The position numbers and the translations under genes are program-made. Under the pieces are notes generated by a model. That model saw only the letters and a program-made list of their open reading frames with translations, searched no databases and was not told the origin of the DNA. Shown piece after piece: positions 14,620 through 28,700 of a stretch of 64,000 bases of DNA; within the stretch, counting starts at the first letter, position 1, and every line of letters begins with the position of its first letter. Source of the stretch: Latrodectus hesperus (taxonomy: Eukaryota; Arthropoda; Arachnida; Araneae; Theridiidae). Location of the stretch: the NCBI GenBank assembly GCA_037975125.1, contig CM075862.1, positions 58,079,279 to 58,143,278 on the forward strand, written 5' to 3'.

Positions 14620-15552
14620 TATTCAAATAATACATGGATAATTAAGAATAATAAACCTATCATTGAATTTATTTCTGCCAATAAAATTAATGATGTTTCC
14701 ACTTATGATTTCAAAGATTTATTCACCAGTATTCCACTTGAAAATTTTTTTGATTTTATTATGTTTTATTTTTATGAATTTAATTCAATATTGGATGCCG
14801 ATATAAAATTTTGGAAAGACCTTAATTTATTTTATATTTATAATAATTATATTTCTTATGTTGAAAATATTTATTTACATGTTAACGGCATTACCCAAGG
14901 TTCCAAATTTTCAAGTATATTGGCAAATTTATTTTAAAACTATTATGAAAAACCATTTATTATACAAATGCCTTTTGCTTACATATATATTGACGATTTA
15001 ATAATTTTTAATTGCCTAGAATTTGATAAAATTTACAATAATATGTATCCTAAGGAATTAAAATCAATTAAAACTAATATTGATAACTTAAAAACTGAAT
15101 TTCTAGATATTTCAATTACGATAAAAGATAACCACACATTTACTGACATACATGATGAAACTAATAATTTTAATATCAAAGTTAATAAACTGATTTTCTG
15201 GAATTCAAACATTTCAATTAAGATTTATAAAAATATTATTTTTAATCAACTTAATAGAATATACAATATATGTAATAATTTAAACAACGTCAATAAACAA
15301 ATAAATAGACTAGAAAATATTTTAACTCATAATGGCATTCCAACTAATTTTATTAAACACTATTTGGCTAGTAGAACATTGCTTTTAAGTGTGAAGTAAG
15401 GCGCAGTTTTATACTACAGAAGGGTCACCAAAGCCTTGAAGGTCTTATAAGAAGCTTGAATGCCGATAGTGTTTACACTTAGTCACCAATTAACGTATTT
15501 GGTGAGGTTCTTGCAGATTTGGACTTGAATTTAAATATGGTTTTAATTTGAT
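14620..15552 (+). pseudogene. Reverse transcriptase relic (YIDDL type, class unresolved)
   Basis: From 14620 the frame reads NTWIIKNNKPIIEFI, then STYDFKDLFTSIPL (RT motif A, with the Asp of YDFKDLFTSIP). Next come NGITQGSKFSSILANLF (motif B, cf. GIPQGS), an in-frame TAA at 14935-14937, then YIYIDDLIIFN (motif C with YIDD) at about 14983, and TEFLDISITI (motif D/E region, cf. FLDL). The open part from 14968 to 15399 ends at a stop. A homologous tail continues in another frame from about 15420 (SLEGLIRSLNADSVYT, a TAG, then GEVLADLDLNLNMVLI). The style resembles Penelope- or DIRS-like RTs more than LTR or LINE RTs, but I cannot place it firmly. It is broken by at least two stops and one frameshift, and by strong AT drift. 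Confidence 0.65.
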
Positions 15553-15876
15553 TATTATAAATTAAATGTATTTTGGCAACATTGGATTTTGACTTATATA
15601 TTTTAGATTAAATTCTACTTCTTTTATTCTGGCTTGATACTTTGGTTTGAATTTTTGGTATGGCTTTGGGGTGTACTGGCTTCTTTAAGACTATGTCTTG
15701 GGCCATTGCAGAAAAGCCATAATTTGTGCCAATGTGGTCAACATCCCATGACGAAGCTGCCCATATTGGTACTTTATTCCATTTTTATCTATCTTTCTTT
15801 GATATTTTCTTTGAAATTTCTTCCAAGTATTTTCAATGTAATTCGTTACATTTGGTATTTCCAATGTATTGCTTTT

Positions 15877-15946
15877 CATTTAATATTTTTAATGTACTAT
15901 TCTCCATTTGACATTTAATATTTTCAATGTACTAGTCTCCATTTGG
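15877..15946. repeat. Two tandem 35-bp units
   Basis: Units at 15877-15911 and 15912-15946, each beginning catttaatatttt and ending ctccatttg(a/g), with a degraded third start after them. Flanking sequence carries looser echoes (ccaatgtatt, tttcattgta). Confidence 0.8.
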
Positions 15947-16113
15947 CATTTTTCATTGTATTTTGTTTCATTGTATTTTATAAAATATACTATTAACTAT
16001 ATCTTAGTAATACTATTCTAGCTGCATATGCGCTAAATGTGTTGCTAAGCTTATATGTTTATATATTCTTGTGCTTTTCAGTTCTATATCTAACTTTGCA
16101 TTTTATATTTATA

Positions 16114-16114
16114 A

Positions 16115-16153
<39 letters not shown>
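16114..16153. repeat. Compound (CA)n/(TA)n microsatellite
   Basis: About ten CA units followed by about nine TA units, ending at the 3' terminus of Helitron C. Confidence 0.93.
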
Positions 16154-17716
16154 CAAGCTGACCCAGCCACGCGTTGCAGTGGCTGAGTTTTTAAAATACA
16201 TTGAATAAATTTTTTACTAATTCTTGGGTGCAATCAAATTAATATTTTCTAAAAAAATTTTAAATAGGTTCATTCATATGAGATTAAAAATAAAACATTT
16301 CGCCAAATTTTAAAAGTAATAGGTAAAGTATCGAAATTTTGAAATTAAGCACAAACCAACATAAACTTTCTGAATTTACATTTTATTCATCTTATATTAA
16401 ATTAAAGTTTGTAATAAGTGACTTAGTTACAAAATATACTATATAAATTAAAAACATCTAAAAATAAATTGTTATAAATGAGGTAGATAACATTGACATC
16501 GAACTATTATTTTTCAATTTTAAATTATTAAAACTAAAAATTATCTAAGTACTACTTTGTGTACAACATTCCTGGTTAACCTATCTTTCGCCAATACGAA
16601 GAGATTTGATGATTTTCCTACACGTGAGCAGGCAACATATAGCTGTCCATGTGAGGAACATGTGTTTTTCAAATCCAAACCGCAAATCGACATTGTTTTG
16701 CCTATAGATTTATTTATGGTCATCGCAAAAGCTAAATAAATCGGAAATTGGAGCCTTTCAAACGGTATTGGAGATTTTGACGCTATCAGTGGAATACGTG
16801 GCAACAGGACGATATCTCCTTTAAATTTTCCCGTCAAAATTGTTGCTTCGAGAATATTTTCGGTCATTTTTTTATGACTAAGCGTGTACCGTTACATTAT
16901 TGAGGTGGGTTTAACTTACGTAGAAGAATAATTGATGAACCAATTTTCAATTGAAGATTGTGTGATGGCATTCCTGGAATATCCAGAGAATTCAAAAATT
17001 CAGTTGGAAAGCTTGAGGCTTCGTTTTCATCAATAACTGTGTCGATTGATTTAAAAGACATCAAATCACCGGGCAACATCTGTTGTATATGGAAGTTAAT
17101 TTCGTTCACATCAACGTATCTTGCTGCCAAAATAGCACGATTCCAGAGCCAATTATCAAATTATAAAATAAAAAAAATAATAATAAAAGGCTATCAAGAA
17201 ATACTTCCAATATGTTTTCGAGGTGGTATGAAAATTAGTAGAGAAAAACAGCAATAAATAAAATTTTATTTTACTATTTATAATATTAAAAATATTCAAA
17301 TTGAACACTGCACAATAATAACACAATACAAAGTACAATTATAAAAATGATTCACGAAAAATTATTACAGTATGATTATACATCATGAAAATATATGTAA
17401 ATTCTATATTTAACCACGTGCTTGCGCGCGCACGTTAATTTTCTCTCGAAGATGGTATAATCTAGAAAAATAAACACGTCGCCATCTGCCGAATACCTGT
17501 GCAATTTAGATGCTAAATCACCAACTATTTGGAATTTACAGAACTAATTGATAAATAAACACTAATATCATATAATAAATATTGAGATCAATAATTAAGA
17601 GATAAAAACTATTCTATCTCTTAAGTTGGACCATATTATAAATGGTTACAAAATTTTATCAATATCGGTTCCGTATGGTTTCGGAGTTTATCGGGAACAT
17701 ACATCGTGACACACGA
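16154..17716 (-). mobile_element. Helitron C, deleted copy with helicase remains
   Basis: Same termini as copies A and B: the minus-strand 5' TC near 17716 and the 3' hairpin plus CTTG at 16154, with stem CAGCCAC/GTGGCTG intact in this copy. It differs from them by carrying about 600 bp of coding remains (16541-17133), so it derives from a once autonomous element. A and B look like further internal deletions of the same lineage. The coding strand agrees with the Helitron polarity (helicase C-terminus towards the 3' hairpin end). Confidence 0.88.
16541..17133 (-). pseudogene. Helitron Pif1-type helicase, C-terminal remnant
   Basis: Two frames give the end of a RepHel protein. The upstream part (16897-17130) has VNEINFHIQQMLPGDLMSFK, a PTEFLNSLDIPGMPSHNLQL stretch and KIGSSIILLRKLNPP, a near-universal sequence of Pif1-like Helitron helicases. 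After an in-frame TAA and a 1-nt slip in an A-run, the second part (16541-16867) has LQFPIYLAFAMTINKSIGKT (superfamily 1 helicase motif V) and HGQLYVACSRVG (motif VI, with the arginine finger). The Rep nuclease and helicase motifs I-IV are missing. The protein would have unwound DNA during rolling-circle transposition; this copy cannot. Confidence 0.92.
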
Positions 17717-17737
17717 AATTTTTATAAATATATAGAA

Positions 17738-18180
17738 TTGCTGACCCAGCCACGCGTTGCAGTGGCTGAGTAATTATAATACATTGAATCTATTTTTACT
17801 AACTCCTTGGTACAATCAAATTAATATTTTCTAAAAAAATTTAAAATAGGTTCATTCATATGAGATTAAAAATAAAACGTTTCACCAAAATTTAATAGTA
17901 ATAGGTAAAGTATCGAAGTTTTGAAATTAAGCACAAATCAACATATACTTTCTGAATTTACATTTTATTCTTCTTATATTAAATTATAGTTTGTAATCAG
18001 TGACTTACTTATAAAATATACTATATAAATTAAAGACATCAAAAAATAAATTGTTATAAATGAGGTAGATAACATTGACATCGAACTATTATTATTTCAA
18101 TTTTAAATTATATTAAAACTAAAAATTTTTTCCGTGGCATTATACTGAAATAAAAAAAATTAAAAGAATTTATAAATTTA
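17738..18180 (-). mobile_element. Helitron D, truncated copy
   Basis: Begins 21 bp beyond copy C with the same hairpin 3' end (gctgacccagccacgcg...gtggctgag on the plus strand) and follows the family interior to about 18180. There it breaks off before the next (TA)n tract. The 5' part is missing. Confidence 0.82.
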
Positions 18181-18200
18181 TATCTTTAAAAATTAAAAGA

Positions 18201-21241
<3,041 letters not shown>

Positions 21242-21280
21242 CACTAGACACAATGATATTGTAATCATCATTGTGTAGTG
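21242..21280. repeat. Imperfect inverted repeat
   Basis: cactagacacaatgat and its near complement atcatcattgtgtagtg with a short spacer. No element could be assigned. Confidence 0.6.
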
Positions 21281-21402
21281 TTGCGTGGAGCCAAGGCAAT
21301 TGATGATAATTTCAATTTATTAAGGAGAATGAATTTTAATATATACATAATTTTTAATGTAACTTTAAAATTAGCATACATAATATCATTCGCGGACGCT
21401 GC

Positions 21403-21427
21403 CACAACACACCTCTAGTGTGTTGTG
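21403..21427. repeat. Perfect 10-bp hairpin
   Basis: CACAACACAC (21403-21412), 5-nt loop ctcta, GTGTGTTGTG (21418-21427). It lies in a less AT-rich island (about 21390-21555) that contains tgcgcatgcgcc but no recognisable gene. The only frame there (21354-21554, minus) is unidentified. Confidence 0.7.
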
Positions 21428-22185
21428 TGTGTCTCCATAAGAGCCTTTTTATCAAATCAAAAAAGTAAACAGCACGATCGGGAGAGAAGTCTGCACACTT
21501 TAGTGCGCATGCGCCAATCTGACTTTTTTCGCTTTTGCTCGTTACACTTGCCATGTTAAAATTAATGCAACTAAAAGCACAAACACAGATTAATTATAAC
21601 AAAAGCTTAACAGATATTAAAATATTTTAACTTTTCCTTCACAAAATAAAAGGAAATCTCATAATAATAGACAGTTTAGGCAAATTTTCTTTTCTCAAAG
21701 AATCAAACTTCACCATTCATTTAGATCACAAGAATTTCAAAATTTCAAAAGTGGATATTTTGATCGAATTTAAAAACTTATGAGCCTATAAAATAGTTAT
21801 TATATATAAAATAATATATAATCATGCATTAGAAAAAAATGTATTTTCGTTAATAGAATAAAATTTTTGTGTGATTTTGACTAAATATTTTTACTTTAAA
21901 ATAATATTAGTAGTATGAAAATAGATATGTATTAAGAAAAATAAATTATTACAATGGCCTCATTTTATTTCCTTAGTTTAGAAACTTGCGCATTTAAATG
22001 GAACTGTAAGTCTATTTTTTCCTTTAAACTTATTATATCACTACTTATTAAAGTTTTTTAAATGAGGTTTTCACCTTTTATAAAATAACCGAGAACATTT
22101 TCGAGCATGTCATGCACATGAAACTATTTGTTTCTCAATTAGAACAAATTTTAATTGAAAATTGTAAACAGCAGGAGATTCCTGA

Positions 22186-22347
22186 TGTTGTTGTTGTTCA
22201 TGCCCCCATGGTCAGCAGCGCTAGACCAGGTCCATGAGCGAGTACACCTTCAAAAAGTCCAGCACCATAAGTGGATTCTCCATCAGATCTTTCCCGGAGA
22301 GACCAAGGTATTGAAGAATATGTTCAGCAGAGGCCTGTTCATTTAAA
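22186..22347 (-). pseudogene. Non-LTR retrotransposon 3' tail, short 5'-truncated copy
   Basis: Minus strand: ASAEHILQYLGL, KDLMENPLMVLDFLKVYS, LMDLV, stop (22221), then a 3' end ending in (AAC)n. It is the last 40 or so codons of the ORF seen at 22533-22980. The second copy 320 bp away has the same 3' boundary, so the two are separate insertions or a duplication. The Cys of the zinc knuckle is Tyr here (ILQY for ILQC). Confidence 0.7.
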
Positions 22348-22506
22348 ATTGATGGAGATTGATGGCTACCAGTGTACCTAGATTATTAACTTCCTGTTAT
22401 ATCATACAGGGTATGATCAGTAACATCCTAAAAATGAATAAAGTACAGATAGAGAGAGTTATTTAAATATATTATTACATTCAATATTTAGGGTTTCATC
22501 AAATCT

Positions 22507-23020
22507 ATATCTGTTGTTGCATGCCCCCGAGGTCAGCAGCTCTTGACCAGGTCCATGAGAGCGTACACCTTCAAAAAGTTCAGCACCATAAGTGGATTTT
22601 CCATGAGATCTCTACCAAGGCATTGAAGAATATGTTCAGGAGAGGCCTGTTCATTTAAACACTTGGAGCAAATTTCGAATTTCTTCGTACTCTCGACGAA
22701 TTTCAAGTTACTTAGATGGCCACTTCTGAAACAGGACAATAGCCGTTTGTTCTTGTCTATTAAGACCAGTAGCCAGGGATGCAACTGGACGCAAGCCTGG
22801 ATCTTCCCCCTCAAGTTTCACAGGCGGCCTCACAGTGTGCATTAGATTAGTTGCGGACGAGGGGGTGTTCCAGGACTGAATAGGCGAAGTACGTCTAGAG
22901 ATTCTTCTCCTGGTATGATCACCCAAGGCGTGAAGGCCACTCCAATTTACTCAGCTACAGCCTGGGGCTACGGAGCTTAGTGAGTTCTCCTCCTTTGGAA
23001 GCTCTAGTCTTATGGAGGCT
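22507..23020 (-). pseudogene. Non-LTR retrotransposon ORF2 C-terminus
   Basis: Minus strand from about 23020: LELPKEENSLSSVAPG, one stop, WSGLHALGDHTRRR, an SPIQSWNTPSSATNL stretch, PPVKLEGEDPGLRPVASLAT. A frameshift follows near 22725, then FRSGHLSNLKFVEST, the knuckle CSKCLNEQASPEHILQC (C-X2-C-X8-H-X3-C), and NPLMVLNFLKVYALMDLV near the end. This is the layout seen at the C-terminus of arthropod RT/RNase H non-LTR elements. RT and RNase H catalytic parts are absent. It is much less AT-rich than its surroundings. Confidence 0.68.
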
Positions 23021-23229
23021 GCAAACTTTCCACATTAATGAATAGTTGTAGTTTCCTAGTTGAAACATTCAATACATTCAACAGAGTTGTTGATATGTTT
23101 TCGTGAATGCACACTTAATCGTTTGTATAAGTTGCTTTTTTGGATTTTTGCATAATCCCTGTGTTATATATTTATAATTTCTGAACTTTAATAAAAGACT
23201 TTTTTGAAGAGAAACAAAATTAAACGTCT

Positions 23230-23234
23230 TATAT
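23230..23234. repeat. LTR element target-site duplication, left
   Basis: TATAT immediately before the LTR. The same five bases follow the other LTR at 32282-32286. Confidence 0.8.
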
Positions 23235-24239
23235 TGTCATGGTGAACTCGGTAATTTTAGAAAAACTACGAAGAAACCCAAATTCGTTTTTTAAGATAAT
23301 TGAATGACAGAGATAAATTCAAAACAAAGATACAATAAAACTTAATAATTTATTTTAGTCACCTAATTACAAGAAAAATTTACATTTACAATCAAAAAAT
23401 ACTTGGTTAAATAATTGAGATTCAAAAATTATTATTTGTTTTATGACAATTGCACATTAATATGATAACTGAATTTGACCAGCTTCACGAGGACCGAGAG
23501 ATCAGACTCACTCCTTTTAGAAGTAGCAGTGTGGTGTCCCCAACGGTCAATGGCATTACCGGCTCACGATCTCACTTGATTTGCTCCTTGCTCAGGAGTT
23601 TTACCTCTTTTTTTTTTGGTATTCCTCCTCAGACTCTATCGTCTCTTTTCTGTTCATCTATTGGTCGGACATTTGCAGCTTCATTCTTGAAATTCGAGGC
23701 AGGGCTCCTGGAATGCAGTAGTTATACTTCGCTTACAACTAACATCGATTTAGCTTCTTATTATGCTCAATGAGGACCCAGTTCTCAATTGTGCACTTCT
23801 TTTCTATGTCGGGCTTCTCTGGGGCTTCTGTGTGCCTTCTCTGTGTTAGGATGCAGATTTTAACTCTTCATAATTTTCGTCTTAGCTCCTCCTCTTTACA
23901 CCATTGGTTTTCCAAAGTTCTGTAGTTCCTCCTGTATTTCTATGAGATAGATCAGAAATCTCTCCCCCTCATTCCCGACTGGTCAGATTTTCAAATAATA
24001 CATATCATAAAACAATATACTTTGCTCGCAATTTTTTCCAGATCACTCATCCCTTCCGAAAGGAAAAATTTATTCTTTTATTGCACTTGTTTCATTGTGC
24101 CAATTTTTATTACATCCTTTCCTTTATATTATTCCCGCTTAGTTTGAAAGGAAAAGAGGAAACTCTTAAATTTAAAGTGCAATAAAAATGCACACACCTA
24201 TTTTCTCAGGGTTTGGTTATGTCGTATTACACTACGACA
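23235..24239 (-). repeat. 3' LTR (1005 bp)
   Basis: Full-length LTR with TG...CA ends. It shares its whole length with the other LTR except for about 240 bp near 23660-23930 that the 5' LTR has lost. Point differences are scattered. Small open frames inside (for example 23450-23773) are LTR sequence, not genes. Confidence 0.95.
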
Positions 24240-24253
24240 TAATTCTCCCCACT
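24240..24253 (-). promoter_or_regulatory. Polypurine tract
   Basis: Minus-strand AAGTGGGGAGAATTA lies against the 3' LTR boundary, purine-rich as required for plus-strand priming in reverse transcription. Confidence 0.75.
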
Positions 24254-25765
24254 TACAGAAAAAAATATATTCATATATTTTTTTTAATTCCATAAAAGTT
24301 AACATCAAAGAAATATAATAAAAAGCAAGTTAAAATGAACCCTGTGGTTTGTTAAATAAACATACTTGTTAACTTCATATAAATCTCTTATCTGTACATA
24401 TAGCATAAATATCATTAATGCATTATCTGTTGACATTATTAAATATGTTGTTGGTTTAACTAAAAGCTTTAAATAATAGAACAAGAAAAAAATATCGTAC
24501 CACCAGCAGTACTTATTTTTCCTAGCCAACAGATTTCTTTAAATTTATCCTAAGTCTTTCAGGAATACAGGACTTGTGCACCAATCCTGAAACCATCCTG
24601 ACCTATAACAAAATCGACAAAAATTGACTATTACTTTGGTAACAGATTTTATAGTTGACTTTTTCTTTTAATTTATAAAGAAAATTTGAAATGGTATAAT
24701 CAATTGTCTATACATATCATAACCTTATCATATAATTTATAACATAGAAATTAATAACAGTTTATATAAATTCACACAGTCAATATTTACAATACTTGTT
24801 TTCATAACAGGATTATAAAGATTTAAAGTACAATTTTCAGGATTCAACTTTTTATTTTTGTCCATATCATATGATACAATAAGTTCACATTTCTATCAAA
24901 AATCAGTTCATAAGAGTGACATGATCGTTTGACGTTAGAAATTCCATGCAAAAATTATTATATACATAAATAAATAAATGTCAATGAGTCTTCACTCTCA
25001 AATCCTCTCGTCAAATATTTTAATTAGAACACATCAATATACAACAATGAAAATAATCTACACTAAAAAATTTAATTTACATGGAATAAAAAAATGAATA
25101 TCCATATGTATATTATAACATCACAAGAAATAATACTTATGAATTTATTTATTTTATTTTACAAACAGATATATTTACTCTGTTTTTAATATTTGTGTTT
25201 GTAACTTTCAAATTTTACAAAAAATAATCATATTCCAAAGTATCTATTCTACTTTATTTTTAAAACATAATTGTTTAAGAGTGAATAGGGACTATTCGGA
25301 CACCATATCAATCACTCAAAATGTGTAAACAAGCTCGTCACTATAGCAACTCTTAAGGTTGAAAATTTTCGAGCGAGCCAATTCCTCCTCCAGATATATA
25401 CTCCTTCAAACCCTCTCTTTTTCTTATTTTGCTTGCGCCGGTAACCGGTTCCTCAGACGAGTGAGTTTCAGATAAAGCAAGAAGGGTCACACGTGTAGCC
25501 GCCATGATGCCTGCCATTACCATTATCACCATCCTAAGTATTTTCAAGGTTTCGTGAGTAAATTCTCATTTATTTATTTACTTTTATTACCTTTTTTATT
25601 TTATGTCATGTTTTTTTATGATTCATTTTCCAATTATCTGTACCCGCTTAAGATTGATGTTTATACTGCCCTCTGACAAAACACGCTTTCACCCCAACAC
25701 TATTGTTCAGTCTCCAGGGGACAATGTTTCCCTCACTCTCAGTTCGGTCGGTGGGAAATAACTAC
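24254..25765 (-). other. Region between pol and the 3' LTR, no recognised gene
   Basis: About 1.5 kb, longer than a simple 3' untranslated region. The only frames are a 64-codon one at 25353-25547, whose first 25 residues are hydrophobic (MKILRMVIMVMAGIMA, like a signal peptide), and a 74-codon one at 24305-24529. Neither has a recognisable domain. It might be the eroded site of a third ORF, but nothing here demonstrates that. Confidence 0.5.
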
Positions 25766-28700
25766 CTATTGTAAATGCCTCCGTCTTTCGGACATCACTT
25801 TTAACCTACAAAGGTTAACCTTTTTCGTATAAACACTAGTACCAAATCGAGACTCAATCGTTACCACATTCTTAGAATGAATGTGTTTAACTTGAAAATT
25901 ACCTGTAAATTGTGATCTGAATCTAGTAGACTGATTAAGAAAAACAATGTCTCCGATTTTAATTTTTGAAACACTCGCTTTTTTCTATTGCATTAAATTT
26001 TGTGAATCTTGAGTCTTAATTAGATTTTTCTTCTCCTCTTTGCAAAATGTTTTTAGAATATTAATAGTCCTTTCATAAAAAGCATCATAACCATGAAATT
26101 TGGGAATATGTGGGATCGTTTCCCAATTATCTGTCAGTAATTTCAGATTTCTCCCAAAATATAGTTGATTCGTAGTAAAACCAGTTGCTGTGTGTATACA
26201 ATTGTTATACAATGCAGCGTGTAAATTCACAGCCAATTCAAAATCAATTTCATTGTTTAATGACTTCAACGTATTCTTAAGTGAACCGTGGATTCTTTCT
26301 ATCTTGCCATTAGCTGCTGGATGATATGGGGTTGTATACAAATTCCGAATTTTAAACTGTCAATTTAGCTCTTCATGCATTTCTGACGTAAATTGACCAC
26401 CTCTGTCAGATAGAATACATTTAACTTTACCATAAGCGGACATATATTTTAGTAATTTACGTACCACTGTCTCGGTTTTAATGTTTGTTACCGGAAACAG
26501 TTCAATTCGTCTAGAGAAGCTATCTATACAACTAGCTACATAATGTCCCGATGCAAATCGTCCACAAATATAAACGCTAAGAAATTCTCCCGGTTCATTG
26601 GGAATAGGAACATTTCCAAACTCACTTTTCTTCTGCCGATTTGGATTAACTCTTCCACATGTCTGACATGAATTTATATAATTTATAATATCAGCATATA
26701 TACTGCGCCACCAATATTTACTAACTACCATCTGATATGTTTTGTCCGCTCCAAAATGCGTCATATTGGCTGCTTGAATTGCGTACTTTTGTAAATTTTT
26801 CGGTAAAATTATTTGGGGTCACAATTCTTCTATTCCTTTTATTTTTCCCCAATGCATTAATATCCCTTTTGACTCATCTATGTAAAAGCGCGTAATTTGA
26901 TGTTTAAAGGGGAGTTTACCTTTTTGTAAACCTTTAAGAATTCGCCCTATTTCTTCGTCGTTCTGTGCGCTTTCCTTAATAGATTGTAAGCTCAGCGCCT
27001 GTAAATCAATCGTCTGCTCCTCAGTTACTATGTTTGTCAGCATTTTCGCCTCCGAGACACTCTCCGTTCCTGGCTTACAATTCATTGGCTTACGATTTTG
27101 CTCCACAAACGCTTCCTGTTTCGCAGCGGGCTCCGCTGGAGAAACCGCAGTTTCATTTCCCCTCTCCATTCTCGACATTTGATTCGAGTTCTCTTCTGGT
27201 TTTGTTCTAGGAGTATTTTTCGCTATTTTGCCTTCACCGATTTCCGTATTTCCATTGGTATCCTCATTTGCTAGCCTCGAATAATAATCTGCTAGTAAAT
27301 TTTGATTTCCTGGAATGTGCCTGAATTCATATTCATATTCTGATAAAAACAGTAGCCAACGTGCAATGATTAGGTGTGGGTTTCTCTAGCTTAAAGAAAA
27401 ACTTCAGTGGTTGATGGTCGGACAAAATTACAAATTTTCGTCCGTACAGATAATCTTTAAATTGCTTTATTCTTTCTATAATAGCTAAAAGTTCCATTTT
27501 CGAGCTCTCATATATTCTTTCTGCATTATTTAACCGACGAGAAAAATAGCGAATTGGTCTACATAGGATCGCACTAATAGCTGTTTTTGACGCATCTGTA
27601 TTCAAAAAGAATGTTTTGTCTTTCTTTGGCTGGATCATAAAGGGGCTTGTTAAAAATATTTCTTTTATTTTGATGAAGGACGTTTCGCAAGATTTTGAAA
27701 ACACAAACTTTTTTTCCTTTACGCAATAATTCTTCTAATGGTTCTAAAATTTTTGCACAGTTTTTAATGAATGATCTGTAGTAGTTACATGTACCTAAAA
27801 ATTTCCTCAACTGACGTATCGTTCTTGGAGTTGGAAAATCATTAATTTTTTTTATATTTTCCTCTATTGGTTGTATCTTTTCTGCTGATATTTTATATCC
27901 TAAATAACTGATCGAAGACTTATAAAATTTACACTTGGTAGGAGCTAACGTTAATTTAAACAATTGCAATCTTTTAAAGACCACTTCAATTTTCTTTAGC
28001 ATTTCTGCAAAACTATTGCCTGCAACAATTACATCGTCTAAATATGCAAACACTCCCTCGCCATCTAAATCTTTTTATACTTTTTCACTCATTAATTTAG
28101 TGAAATACGCTTCGCTATTCTTTAAGCCAAAAACTAATCGTGAATATTGGTAATTTCCAAAAATTGAAGTAAATGCTAGATATTTTCGTTTCTCAGGTGG
28201 AACTCTTAATTGACAAAACGCATTTGACATATCTAAAGTATTGTAGTAATTGTAACAAGCAATTTTATCGACTAAGTCCAAAATTTTCGGGTGCGGAACT
28301 GGTAATAACTGTACTACTGAATTTAATTTTCGTAAATCTAATGCTAATCTATAATCTCCGCTCTTCTTTTTAACCATTAAAATTGGTGCAGCCCACAGGC
28401 TATCAGTCTTTTCAATTATCCCTACCTGTTGCATTTCTTGAAGTTGTTTCTTTAACTCAGGTTGCAAGGCAAATGGAACTGGGTATGGTTTGGAATGCTG
28501 GGGAGTATCCCCAGATAATGAAATTTTTATATTTATAGCATCAGTTTCTCCTAAAGTTTTTAGATTTACTGAGAAAACATCAAAATGTTCCTGCAATAAA
28601 TTGCAAAGTTTTTCCTTACATTCTTCCCGAATATTGTCGAGATGAAAATTTCTTATATCAAATTCTTGTCTCCTTAAATTTAATACTTCTGTGCTGGCTT

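Noticed and set aside
23450..23773. 107-codon frame
   Set aside because: Lies wholly inside the 3' LTR and is disrupted in the other LTR.
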